The notes below the pieces were generated by a model. It worked only from the letters and a program-made list of their open reading frames with translations. It searched no databases and was not told the DNA's origin. From Hymenolepis diminuta (lineage: Eukaryota > Platyhelminthes > Cestoda > Cyclophyllidea > Hymenolepididae), in the NCBI GenBank assembly GCA_900708905.1, contig CAADRB010000022.1, positions 979,691 through 1,043,690 of the forward strand: a stretch of DNA of 64,000 bases. Reading direction: 5' to 3'. The translations under genes and the position numbers were made by a program. Below are positions 24,001-34,630 of this stretch, piece after piece. Each line of letters starts with the position of its first letter. The first letter of the stretch is position 1.

Positions 24001-25086
24001 TTAAGTCATTTCAATATTGAAAATAAGAATATTCGATCGATTGAACTGACTCCTGTTGAAATATTCTCGAATCTGCGTACCGTAAATTTGCAAAACAACA
24101 ACCTTACTTCATTTGAGGGTTTATTAGAATTGAAGAATTTGGAAATCCTGTGGTTAACTGGAAATAAAATCTCATCCTTTCGTGCTCTGGATCGAAAAGC
24201 GACTTATTTACCAAAATTGAGCGTCTTATCACTTGAAAGAAATGGAATTAAATCCTTAATTGGTCTTCATTTGAACAGATTACCTTCTATAGAAACGCTA
24301 TTCTTACAAGATAACGCATTAACTAATATAAGCGGTCTAGCTGGTTTGGTCAATTTACGATATCTAATCCTCGATCGCAATAGAATTCACAAAATTCATC
24401 CCAAGGAATTCAGTAGTCTGAGTAAATTGATTGAACTTCATCTAGACGATAACCGACTTCGTGATATTCCACCCATGGAGAAGTTGGAAGGGCTGGAACA
24501 TTTTTATCTCAGTGCAAATCGATTAGGGAAACTGGAATGCGTTCTGAATAATTTGAAGTTGTTGAGTAAGCTATCGCAGCTGAGTCTTTACGATAATCCC
24601 CTCTCAAAGGTGACACATTATCGGTTGATTGTATTAAAACATTTGCCAAATCTTCAAAGTCTGGACGGTATAAGGTATAACTTGGGGGAAAAAGCGATAG
24701 CTAAACTACTGTTTGAAGAAAATAACGATTCTGAAGATTATGGAGACAATTTTTACTCACAAAACAAACCTCTATGGCAAAGTTCGATAATTGAGCGGAA
24801 TCAATCCACCCTCGAAACGAACTCTAGTGGATCTTTAGGGGTGAAATCCCATCAACTAAACTTAAATTTTCCCTCAATACCCTCTTCAGCTTCTCGTCCC
24901 GTCGATTTCAACTCTCAAGCATTTACAAGTAACCCTCTAAAGACACAAGTAACAGAAAATATTGGAAAATCAAAAATTGTACCGAAGCCATATACTAAAC
25001 GAGTGGTAATGGTCCTTCCTGGAATAAGCATCAATGCAATGGCTCAATTCGGTACCCAAGAGTCAAATGTAAATAAGAACAGTTAA
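21067..25086 (+). CDS. LRRC9: LRRC9-like giant leucine-rich repeat protein
   Basis: A single 1339-codon frame with no visible intron. The leucine-rich repeats are of the SDS22-like 22-residue type, in several blocks. Block one spans about residues 47-235 (with ELVLFDNNISQLEDLDSM). A helical, charged spacer follows at about 255-345. Further blocks lie at about 598-695, 794-960 and 1000-1210. The tail after about 1225 is Ser/Asn-rich and probably disordered. Length and block arrangement suit LRRC9, whose vertebrate members are about 1450 residues. LRRC9 function is poorly known; SDS22-like repeats commonly mediate protein contacts, and many such proteins belong to cilia. An acceptor-like CTATTTTAG ends 17 bases before the ATG, and the frame stays open back to it. 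A 5-prime exon or a trans-spliced leader is therefore possible. The lack of introns over 4 kb is unusual. Confidence 0.85.
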   Translation: MDSLSPDVLKETRRLNNIPEGDSIGAHSVRILSLFFNPLPPDKSLTLFTNLVELVFIGQQVKNLSFVKYCPKLKKLWVCEGGLKSMRGIRRAERLEELVLFDNNISQLEDLDSMTSLRRLWINDNGIVTLTEINNLTNTIDLNLAGNKIFRLNNALISLPNLETLNISGNLLYDLQDILLLSNLPKLKVLTLNDPEYLPSVVTLQPHTLLALSYQIPQLDSIDGIRLDKPFRSLIDSIICDKKLFFYSISRHRHNQLLKCKRDLDKLRNELSNDILEQIRMLDLQAKSSESYIERAKITEKIMLKRLLESVQDRITFWKNRLEDIKFEFGLSASCNLNRCLYTAELQMFGCLSVDPIYKSSALFNLCENFLQTRVCWHDKSFESFSKMRLKNIWHIRNTLLNEHRRSIQSEDDDLFLYNRFFSTDDDFCHLGEILRCGFSNERVAGHFRFTSLLNKLLPPDKLATGRLCNISFIILVVRGVKREKDNCSKTEIILPSANSFLSNGTRKFCACSLVHFEFDFNNCDAIIPEFITEIQLISKSAVNQTSRNLNSSVDFAQDFEDLMSIPHLQFPPDLSKYNTAEDLRHSWFSSTDPNKFGSVTKLNLFGTGFRSFQILKELTSLTSLSLSNCELRDLEGLSLNFLETLDVSHNSISTFRGLGYCPSLHSLNANWNLLSNLQEEVENLLCVTKKLVTIQLELNPWICCRISDEYALNLFSLLVCDAKSKDEILANSKEIFRRSHIFSKSTKNMLSLWPVTKTLYRGCSNNMHNLDFFMKTTQFWSRLNPINSEVFQSLRVLYLNCVNLTDLKFLNGLEQLEELSIESNGLTSLQGIGDFKNLQILLAGDNFIKTIANLGFKGLKNLKVLALDSNELSSITHLKHCHSLQQIYISGNNITDYQSVLALQNMPDLKVLDMRFNPIKLNLSKHRLRTIYHLPQLHFLDGKPVNSNELKEAKAYFDGRLTTEFLLASLDIKTPEGLSHFNIENKNIRSIELTPVEIFSNLRTVNLQNNNLTSFEGLLELKNLEILWLTGNKISSFRALDRKATYLPKLSVLSLERNGIKSLIGLHLNRLPSIETLFLQDNALTNISGLAGLVNLRYLILDRNRIHKIHPKEFSSLSKLIELHLDDNRLRDIPPMEKLEGLEHFYLSANRLGKLECVLNNLKLLSKLSQLSLYDNPLSKVTHYRLIVLKHLPNLQSLDGIRYNLGEKAIAKLLFEENNDSEDYGDNFYSQNKPLWQSSIIERNQSTLETNSSGSLGVKSHQLNLNFPSIPSSASRPVDFNSQAFTSNPLKTQVTENIGKSKIVPKPYTKRVVMVLPGISINAMAQFGTQESNVNKNS

Positions 25087-25399
25087 GCTGATCAAGCTCC
25101 TTTATTGTTAACATTTAAAGATTTCTTTTTGCATTACGATTTATTCTTATTATGCTGAACCCGGACGGCTGATCAAGGGGTTCTAAAATGGGTTGAGTTA
25201 GTAAGTGTTACAAAATGAGACACCGCTGGTAAAGTTTTACGCGTCTTTTTATTCACCCTATAACACATGGACTATTTTCAATGCATTAAATTGAGGGAAA
25301 TTTAATCATATCCATAAGCTTATGGGATATATTCGCAATTTAAAAAGTGATCACTTGGTAAATGTGTTTCTGTAAATGAGAAGAAATGTTCACAGCATT
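25087..25399. other. 3-prime flank of the LRRC9-like gene
   Basis: Probable 3-prime UTR and intergenic DNA. No canonical AATAAA was found in the first stretch after the stop; an ATTAAA variant occurs near 25287. Confidence 0.4.
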
Positions 25400-25563
25400 T
25401 GACTGGAGGAGAGGTGTCCTAGAGCCGCTTCTACGAGAAACTCCCATTCTACCACCTTTCTTGGTGAATAATATTAACTAGGGCTGTTGGTCACAAATAT
25501 ATTACCGGTCGGCATTGATCTTGTGACCTCGTGAAGTGTACAAAGGCTACTGTGCCGCCAACG
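25400..25563 (-). repeat. tRNA-derived SINE copy
   Basis: On the minus strand an A-box-like TGGCGGCACAGTAG starts near 25560, and a B-box-like GGTCACAAGATCAATGCC follows. The body then has GTGACCAACAGCCCTAG and AAGGTGGTAGAAT. The same body order occurs at 37.2 kb (GTGACCAACAGCACTAG, GAAGGTGGCAGAAT). Confidence 0.6.
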
Positions 25564-28500
25564 TATCAGATAAATTATTATAATTATTAACTTTTTCTCC
25601 GGTAAATAAAAGAATTAACCATCAGAAATCACCCAACTACGGGGTATATTACAATAAGAGGCGAAGTCAGGGCATTAGGAGTCATACTTCCTGATATTAT
25701 CAGATAGTCCCCACTTTCAAATAAGTGTAGATCGCCGCATTACATCCTAAAATTCTATATTTTCCAGCTTTGATCTCAAAGTTCAGGGGGAAATTCATGT
25801 ACATAGTGTTCAAAGTCTGCGTGGCTGGTCATGCCATCTCGAGAAATGTGCCATATCCTTAAGCAAAGCACAGTTTGATGATTAATTTTTAAGCTGATTT
25901 TCACAGCAACGGTATTCACTAAGTATGAAATCTATCACAAATCGATAGGTTCATCTATTGCGAAAAGTAAATTGCCTTTCTTTGTGACAGTTGTAATTCG
26001 GTGTTAGCAGAAGGAAGTCTGTATTTTGAACTCCAAAAATACTAAATGGATTGTGACACCTCTCTTAACTTCATTCCTAAGGAGACGTTAGTCGAAGCAA
26101 GTTTCGGTGATTTTCATCTTCCCCATGGAATAATTGGGAAACCTTTATAACAGAAGGGCTACAAGGGAATAAGGGCTGAAAGTTTAAATATTTTGTGCGC
26201 TAGATCTGGTATTGTTGAGTCTATTTTCGGTGTCTCATCGTATTAAGGTTAAATGGTAAATTTTGTGAAGATGTCTGTGATATCCGAAATTGCTAAGAAT
26301 TATTTTGCTCAAAATATTTCTCTAGTCCTTAATAAAGAAGTTTAATTTTCATTTAGATTCACCTTAGATTTGTTCTCGACATTTGTACTTCATCATATAC
26401 TCATATTCCACTCCCTCCCCATTCATACCCTACAGGACCATTTCGCTATTTGTTCGTGTCCATGTTCGTATTGCAACCACAATAAGTAATATCAAGATAC
26501 AACACAATCTAGTCCGCTTATAGGATAAAAAAGTCTTACAGGAACAGCAAACGATCATTCTACTTTAGTTAGTCCCAAATATGGAAAGAGATAACACTGA
26601 TAAACATTCAAATGCCCTTTCTTTATCAATTTTATGTATCTTACTTTTCCAATTTATTGAAATAGCACAGCTTATCTAAACAACTCAATTGTTTATCACG
26701 AGTTGCTAGTAAATAACACTAATAAAGAGGATTATATGTAAGTGAAGAATTGCACTTGAAACGATTAACGTTGAATATTTCTAATCGTAATTGAGTTATT
26801 AAATCGAATTTTAAGTATTTGTCTCTCTGTGGAAATGGTAAAAGAAGGTGCAACGGTTTTGTTCCGTCAATTTTATTATATTTCCACGTACGTGGTTCTC
26901 TGCAAGGCACATATTTCGTGGCCTTTTTGTGGCTGTAAACATCGTGATTTATGGTGGTTCGTTTACTTGTCGGTTGCCACAACTCACCAGAGAACTGCGT
27001 TCACCTGAGTAGAAGTCTTTCGGTTTTCTGAATCCAAATTTGATCCCAAGACGTGAAGATCCAAAAAAGGAAAGAGCGCATCATTGCATTTTTTGTTTGA
27101 AAATAATAAAGTTAAACTGTTCTTACCAGTACCCTTATTAGAGCGGGATGGGGCTTTTCTTTCTTTGCCTAGTTCAACCCGTGTGCTCTTGTCACGACTG
27201 TTCCGTTTGACCTACATTTTCCTTTGATTATCGTATTCTTTCCTTCTTCATCGAGTCTAATCTGCGTGCTCTTATTTCTGCTATTCACTTTAACGTCAAT
27301 TTTTCTTCGAATTTATTGAAATTATTCTTAATTTCTTTGGAGGCTGAAAGCATCATGTTTCTTTTCAGAATTGTATAAAGAGAGTAGTCTGCTGTGGAAT
27401 GTTCTGATTTTCATGATTAACTCCAATGTCCATAGTCAAGGTCACGTCCACAATATTTCTTGCTTGTTGATCGGTTAGTTTAATCATACCACATCTATTA
27501 ATTTGTATTTTCTTGCTGCCAAAAGGAAGTAGATTATGCAATCGATGATATATTTCTGAGACCGGCAACCTTCATGTCACTTCTGGAAAAGCCCGAAATC
27601 TGTAAGATATTTTCATGCGAATAACATTTTATTATAGGAAATCACTAGGTTTATCATTGAAGGTAGCAAAACTTTTTATCGATCAGAAGTCAGTTGATTC
27701 TTTTCTAATATCTCCCTTGTTAGCCCATCGGTCTTCGTTGAAATCACATTAAATAATGGTAAAGCACCGACATTTTGCAGCCACATTTTTTGAAATCACA
27801 AAAAAATTTTGGTCTTAGGCCATTGTGTAGTTGTATAGCATATTTTTACTATTTACAGAAAACTCCTGCAATAAAATAAAATAAGATGTCTAGGTTATGT
27901 TAGAAAATCAGATGTTTGCATTTAGCCCATTGTTAGGGCAATGTAAGTTAACTGGCTGTACATGAATTCCCACCTCGTTTGCAGATTAAGGGAACTGGAA
28001 ACCCAATGATTTTTATTGCGTTTTCTTTTTTTGTATTGAAAGTGATTGTAGGATATTTTTATTTAGCAACATTTTTTCACCCGCTTAGTGCCCGATCACT
28101 CTTCTGAAATCGTCTATCCTATCGATCATATTACTACTACTACTTCAAACCTTGGGAGATAAGTACGTTCAGTGAGTGCAACCATACTTTATTCTTCACT
28201 TTGTGAATTCTAATTTATTCTTCTATGCAGAGATCTTAAAGTTCGCAATGAGGCTTGAATAGTCTTTTCAGTCTTGCCTGATCTACAAATCGTACTGGCT
28301 TTGTCATTATTTTGTTCGTCTCTCCTTCCCTTCCCCCTAAACTCGCAGCCTTGATTATTCTGCAGAACTCCTACAAAAGGAATTTTGATCTCTATGTTGA
28401 GCGACTGACACTGATAATGGTGTTTATTTCATTTCTTGTTACGCGCTTTCAGAAACTACTTGGATTCAGAGACGGTAAATATATTGTGTGAAATATTCAT

Positions 28501-29631
28501 CTCCGAAGTATTAAAACTGTGGTTTAAATGGCATCCACCGCATATTCAATTATAGATTCCTATTAAGTAGCAGTAAATTCCGTCAGCAGAACCACCTTAG
28601 GAGCCCAATCGGTTAAACTCAGAGACATTATTTGACAGAAATAATGATCTTCCTAATGCTATTAATCCTATGGCATTAATAGCCTTTCCTAGATCAAAGT
28701 GTCAGTAGTTAAATTTAAGGCAAGGATATTTTGGAATTAGAACGGGAGATAGGATGGAAGTTGAATACATGAAAATAGGGAATAATCGACAGCACAACAT
28801 GAATGGAAGCAGGATTGTGGCAAAGAGGTTAAAGTATGATAAGCTTATTATATGAGTAACTAACAGAATCTCCTCATGTGCAGAAATACCCGTCAATATG
28901 TTAGTTCGATTGAACGCTCCACTAATTTTACCTCGGATGTCTACTGTATTTATCAGCTAAGACTCACACTTGGACTTCCAAATTACTAGTCACAAGCCGT
29001 CAAAATATTGGGTACAAGAACAAATCTACGTGTTCAAGTAGTACGATTTTTATTACTTTACTACTACAAATTATAAGAAGAAACGCAGAGGAGAAGTAAT
29101 AGTGGTACTCTGATTAGACTTAACAGGGAGAGATTGATCGAGGGAGGGGGCTAAAAGGAATGAGTTATGAGAAGCTACTGACTCACATCGACACAAGAAA
29201 AGGAGACAATACATGAACCAGATGATGTAGTCCACCATCGCATTAATACAACTTTGGCTACCTGTTAATTTTATTAATATTGGAGGTGATCGAAGTTGAT
29301 TAATTCGGCTGCCTTTCTAAACGTCGTGAATTGTACATACTAGAAATTGAAAAGAGAGCCGATCACAAATGGAATGCTTGCAGTCCCACTGATAACGAAA
29401 AAATAACCCAACTTTGAATTATATCCGTTCCAAAGTGCCATCTGTAGATTATGAGAAATGACTACAGAATACCTGGGTTGAATTTTGTTACTTTATGCCA
29501 GCAATGGAGTAATCAATAGCTTTCTTTTTCCAAAGATATTAACTTAAGCCATTTATACTCTGGACTCTTTGCGTTTTGAAAAAAATTCCCCTTTTTGGAG
29601 AGTTTAAACTAGTTTTGTGAACCATTTTTCA
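25564..29631. other. Intergenic, no gene seen
   Basis: AT-rich DNA. Open frames such as 26719-26982 (-) and 27365-27568 (-) have no supporting signals. No clear repeat boundaries. Confidence 0.5.
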
Positions 29632-29632
29632 G
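29621..29632 (+). promoter_or_regulatory. Candidate splice acceptor before the small gene
   Basis: The polypyrimidine tract and AG (ACCATTTTTCAG) end 39 bases before the ATG at 29672. They could serve cis-splicing of a 5-prime UTR or spliced-leader addition. Confidence 0.35.
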
Positions 29633-29671
29633 AGGTCATTCGAAGGTTAAAGATAAAGTGAGAATGGAGAG

Positions 29672-30046
29672 ATGAATTTTTCTGTCAAATTTCCTCTTTA
29701 TTTCGGAATTTACCGTCCTGCACCACACGAGGAGCAAAATTTTGTCATGTCTGTGACATCATCGCTGCCGCTTTTACGAGATCAGACCCAAGACGCCCTA
29801 CAAGAGGCCCTTGGCATGTTGTACAAGATCCCCAAACCAATTGGCAGCAGCAAAATCACAGTGGGTATCGAGAACTTACATCAACTTCAGCGGGTGGATT
29901 TGGGCGCTACCTATCTGCTGAAACATCTCCATGATAAGTACTCCTCTCAGTCAAATGGTGCGTCAGATACTATTAATACAGCCTTTAGTAGTAATGACAT
30001 CCGCTCGAGTAGAAAATTAAAGAAATCCAAACCCTATGAAGAATAA
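29672..30046 (+). CDS. Small protein of unknown function
   Basis: The frame encodes 124 residues from the first ATG, or 99 from an internal ATG at 29747. The internal start is attractive because conserved-looking sequence begins there. Residues of the shorter form run from a helical segment (RDQTQDALQEALGMLYKI) through a second one (LHQLQRVDLGATYLLKHLHD) to a Ser/Lys-rich end. There is no signal peptide or membrane segment. An acceptor (ACCATTTTTCAG) ends at 29632, and an in-frame stop lies between it and the first ATG. The mRNA therefore probably starts, or is spliced, just upstream. Codon choice is less AT-skewed than the surroundings. No family is recognised. It is more likely real than the other short frames here. 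Confidence 0.5.
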   Translation: MNFSVKFPLYFGIYRPAPHEEQNFVMSVTSSLPLLRDQTQDALQEALGMLYKIPKPIGSSKITVGIENLHQLQRVDLGATYLLKHLHDKYSSQSNGASDTINTAFSSNDIRSSRKLKKSKPYEE

Positions 30047-31544
30047 GCACCAACAACTGCACGGCAATCTTTAAAGCATGAATCGCAATGCGTTTCCAAG
30101 GTTTTATCTTGGTGTTTACAAGTTCCTTAAACCTAACTTATCTAGTCCACAGTGGCGTTCAATCTCAGGGTGATCTCAAGTTCCCGCTTAGAACCACAGT
30201 GCGCCCTCAAGGTGTTTGTTTTAATTAGCGGGATAAGCTACCTCGAATGAGTGTTACTTAATTCTGTAGTGACCTCTACTTCAATTCATTTTCCTCGAAA
30301 CTATATGAAAAGCCCTTTTATATTAGCACTGTGGAACAGAACAGTTGTCGGCCTCTATGCTTCTTTTCTCTCCCTCCTCCCCCCNCCCCATCACTAATTA
30401 TCTTACTCTTTCGAATATTCTTCGTGGTTTGACCAGTGAAACCTTGATCACATGACTCCTGTATTCTAATTATAGAAATATTGATTGTTGTTATTTAGTG
30501 TCAGCTCTAGTGGCTACTCCCACACCATAATGAAGCCCTCGAGAAATTCTTAAATGCTCTCTTTGGGTATTTTGGTCAGTCAGCCTACTTCTTTGAATAA
30601 CCTTGAAAGAATAAAATACTAACTGTATTTCGGATCACTTATTTACTTTCATACTTTCTTTTATGGTTTACGTGGAAGCTGAATAGTTCTTTAAATACAC
30701 CTTTTGTTGAATTTCCTTCTTTTCCATCTCTGTTAGAACTTCGTTATTAACAGAGCTAACCTTTATTTACACATGCTATTATTCGGAAATGAAAAGAACA
30801 TTTTAATACTATTTGAATCTTTATTTATTACCTCTTGAAGTCTGATATAATTCATATGCCTTTTTACTATTGGAAATGTTGAACTTGAATTAAATGAAAT
30901 ATCTGATTGAAACGGAAGAGATTCGTGGGCGCACTTAGAGTGAACTATATGAGAGAGAAGCTAAGATGCTTCAAATATCGAAAATTTAATTTCGGCTAAC
31001 TTGGTAAGATATATTTTCCGCAAATTTTGGTTAGTTAGAAATACTTTTATTGGTGGTATTATTTCACCCCTTCTCTCTCATGCAGGTGAGGAAAGCGGGT
31101 CAGGAAGAGGAGCTGTATTCACTATTATCTTCTAGTGTGATCTAGTGGAACTCCTTATTCCTGCGCTGAAAAAAAGCACGCTTTGAGTGGAAAGGCGAAT
31201 CCGCTATTAACATAGGATTAATCAAGAGAGAGTTACATCTTAGGAGATACCAAATTGGGATAAATCAACTCTATAAGCTTTTGCCAGTTTATCTTCTGTC
31301 AAGGTCTTCAGAAACAATGGAATACTGTGGCGTGTAAACTTGAATTAGGAGAGTAAAATGAGGACGCCGTCTTCTAAACTGTCTACTGAAAAGCTTGTTG
31401 GTGTATGGAGAAAACATCTTACAGATATGACACTATAAAATGAAAGGGCATACAAGTCTATAAGTATATGAAATATGGAAAGATAATCCAAAGGGAGCTA
31501 ACACCAGCTATACAGCAAAAGACCAACAGCTTTTTTCATCAAAA
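30047..31544. other. Intergenic; partial repeat near 30.15-30.27 kb
   Basis: The stretch 30150-30270 aligns loosely with 37925-38045, with a shared CTCAAG, TTTATTTTAA-like and AAGCTAC core. An undetermined base sits in a C-run at 30385. No gene was seen. Confidence 0.4.
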
Positions 31545-31910
31545 TTTATTGATCAAGCCGCAATGAGGATGGAAGCGAGTAAGGGAGAGAGTTGAGGAAC
31601 AGAGGGGATGAGAAAGAAGCATAGGAGCTGTATATGAATGTCGCAGTTGAATTACAAAGACAGTTCATGTGAGTCACCTGGGAAAGGACGGGAATGAGAC
31701 ATGAGTGCAGATGTACTTTCAAATGAAAAGACACAGTTGTAGAAAAAAGAAAATCGATAAACTTGTCAAGATATGACAGATAGGGGTTTGAGTCATAGGG
31801 TCACAAAGATATCACTGCGGCTTCGTGGGCGAGAAACGGAAGTATTTTCATAGAGGATGGGAATAAAGAGTAATTTTGGGAATGCATGGAGAGTCATCCT
31901 TCAATGGTAT
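31545..31910 (-). repeat. Dispersed repeat family 2, long copy
   Basis: This aligns over about 300 bases, in the same orientation, with 51655-51960. Shared blocks include CAAGC/GAGTAAGGG, ATCACTGCGGCTTCGTGG (versus ATCGCTGCAGCTTCGTGG), AAGAGTAATTTTGG and GCATGGAGAGTCAT. It is recognised only as a repeat, with no coding capacity. The assigned strand is arbitrary and follows the copy at 38.0 kb as plus. Confidence 0.65.
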
Positions 31911-33924
31911 TCAGTCTAATTGGAGCAACATCTGCATTTTTCTTGTTGTGTTTCATCCTATCACGGAGAAAAGAATTTATGAAAGCTAATGCTTTCTGAG
32001 TGTCAAATCATCAACTGAAGAAATATTGGCATACCGTAGTATATATTTCCCATTAGAATAGTACCCTGTGAGTGGTAGGCATTTTTCTTCGAAGTAAGTT
32101 TGTGTATAAAACATTTGAGGATTGGTTATTAGGCTAAGTTATCCATTTTCTTTGTCATTTATCTGTAGTCTACTCTTCGTCTCGCCTTTTCGAAGATTAC
32201 AGTATGTGCAACGCCACTAGACGGATACGACTTGACGATGTGAGTAAGATCAAAGAAGACCGTCTCTTTCGCCTTATGTGAATCATCTCCCCTCCCCTCT
32301 ACGGAATCCTTCAGAATGCCTTCGAACGTGCAGAACGGCAGCAGTCGTCAAAGAAGTTTAAACAATATCCGATAAAGCACGGGGTTTTTAAAAATTGCTT
32401 GAATCGGAGCCGGTCAGATACCCAATTGACTTAGATGTAATAGTAACCCATCCTTTCTGTAAGCCTACTAATATTTGTTGAAAGTGATTACACCATCAAT
32501 CTAAAACTTACTGATGAATACAATAATCTTTTGGCGTATACTATGGATCAGTTTAGCTAATGTCAATTTTGACCAAAATGTGCGCTTTAGGGCTTAGTGA
32601 TATTGTGTCAGTTTTATTCATTTGGAACCACAAGGTCAATCAGAAAGGTCAATTGTTAATCTCTCTGTCCATTTCTGTTGCGTCTGAAGTTAAGGTACAA
32701 CTCCACTGACACTCTTACTACATTGCCTCGAACTCGTGTCCTCAAATTAGATCAGATTCTATGCAGTGTGGATTGGAGTATTTCTCATAATCCGTGGTCT
32801 CAACCATTGGAGACCATTAACTAGTATTCCAAAAATTAATTTGCTAAAATAAAGAAAACCAGTGGCAAATGTTAGGGAAAAATCTATCCAGTTGAAAATA
32901 ATTAAAAAATACTAAAGCAGGTTAAAAAATCTTAACTATTTCGGGGCTTTGGAAGACATTGAGAATGAGGAAAGTGCGTCTTATGAAAGATAGTCGTTCG
33001 TGCTTAGTTTGAATAAAATAGGAAAATCAATAAGAATATTTTGAAATTCAGCGGACTTTATTTATCAAAGCCCTCCGTCTTGGAGTATATACGCGGTCGG
33101 ATTTAATACCACCAGAAGGCTAATTTACGAAAAATTTTTTGAATGCAGGTCCAATCGGTGTTTCTCAAAAAATGACACAAACACGTGGTATCCCAGCACT
33201 TAACATATGGTATCCTTTCAAAGGTCAAGCATTAAAGACCGGTGTTTCTAAGTGAAATAGCTTGCTTATAGCATTGAGGTCAACGATTAAATCTATCGAA
33301 TTAGAGGGTTCAGTCAATAATTGTATCAGTACCGATAATCGAAAATTCGGCGCGTGGGAGATGAAGCCTGAAAAAGTTACTCTGGTGCTTTTTAACTCAT
33401 CTAGGTGCATACAATAAACGGCATGACCAACTCATTAAGTGTGGAATAGCTGGATGAAAGTTGCCGTAGAAAAGCCTGTAATATGCCGCTCTTTCCAATC
33501 ACTTCCCATCAAGGAATGTGGGGTTTTATTACTGGTGCAAAGGGTGAATATCTTTCTCTTCCTTAATACGAAAACTCTTTCTTTCTTGCTTAAGGGTTAT
33601 GAAATAGATATCGAAGCATTTGAAAAATTCCAAGCAATTGGATTTTGTGAAGTATAATAAATTTATAATCATTCAGCCAATTTTCGGAGGACATAATTTG
33701 AGCATACCAGCACATACTGATTTAATTATGTCCTGAGATCATAAAAATCACCATAAGTGAACTCATTTAGAAATTTTGAAGACAAATTATAAAATTTTAA
33801 TTGTGGTGTATTGAAACATAAAGGAATGACCTATCGACTTGTTAAAAACCTCACGGAGATATGGACAAAACTTTCACGATTCTAAATTTTATGGTTTTTC
33901 ACTCAAATTGCACAAATATTTAGG
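31911..33924. other. Intergenic, no gene seen
   Basis: No supported gene. Short open frames at 33225-33410 (-) and 33439-33657 (+) lack splice signals and resemblance. Confidence 0.45.
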
Positions 33925-34040
33925 GTGCATCTACGAAGTCAGACGTCACGATTTCGATGTCCATTGGTGCACCCGTTAAATGGAATGGTTAACCACAATG
34001 ATTAAATTCGGCATAATCCCAATTTCTCACCAAGAAAACT
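33925..34040 (+). repeat. Degraded SINE-related stretch
   Basis: The order GTCACGATTTCGATGTCC, ATTGGTGCACCC and GGTTAACCAC parallels the B-box and body of the better SINE copies. The match is weak. Confidence 0.3.
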
Positions 34041-34524
34041 CCTTAATTTTGCAACTCTGCACAAGATAATGTTGAAAAACGCCTTCTCAAATGGGCTTGG
34101 GAGTTATTAAAGCGTTAGAATATGACGAAATAGGGAGTTGAGAAGGTATCATAACACTAAGATCGGAAAATGGGGTCAAGTTCAGTGTGATTCAAGAAGG
34201 TGAATTTAATGAATTATACTTGGCAAAAAGTAGAGAAGAGATCCATATAAAATAAGAATGCTGGAGAGGTAAGATGATGGGAACACTGGAAAGTTAGCTC
34301 GAAATCCTAATAAACACTAAAGAATCTCTCATATTTCAATTTAACGTCTGTTATTAACTATAGTAATAATTATTTGAAAGGCCGACGAATAATGATAGTG
34401 CAAAACTTGGTAAACAATACAGTTCTAGAATTAAGACGAAAAGAGGTCGAAGGAATGAAAAATTGGGAATATTTTAATTCCTTTCATCCCTTCATGTGTT
34501 TGCGTGCAGATGCCGTGTTTAACG

Positions 34525-34630
34525 TAATGGCTAGTGGGTTATGCACCGGTGGCGAAAAGGTCAATTACCCACCTGTCAGTGGTCACGAGATCAATCCTTA
34601 TCGGATGTAAACCCGGTAATATGATTTGTC
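34525..34630 (+). repeat. tRNA-derived SINE head
   Basis: The A-box-like TGGCTAGTGGG (34529-34539) and the B-box GGTCACGAGATCAATCC (34580-34596) match the family heads at 10.4 and 25.5 kb. The body after it is poorly kept. Confidence 0.5.
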
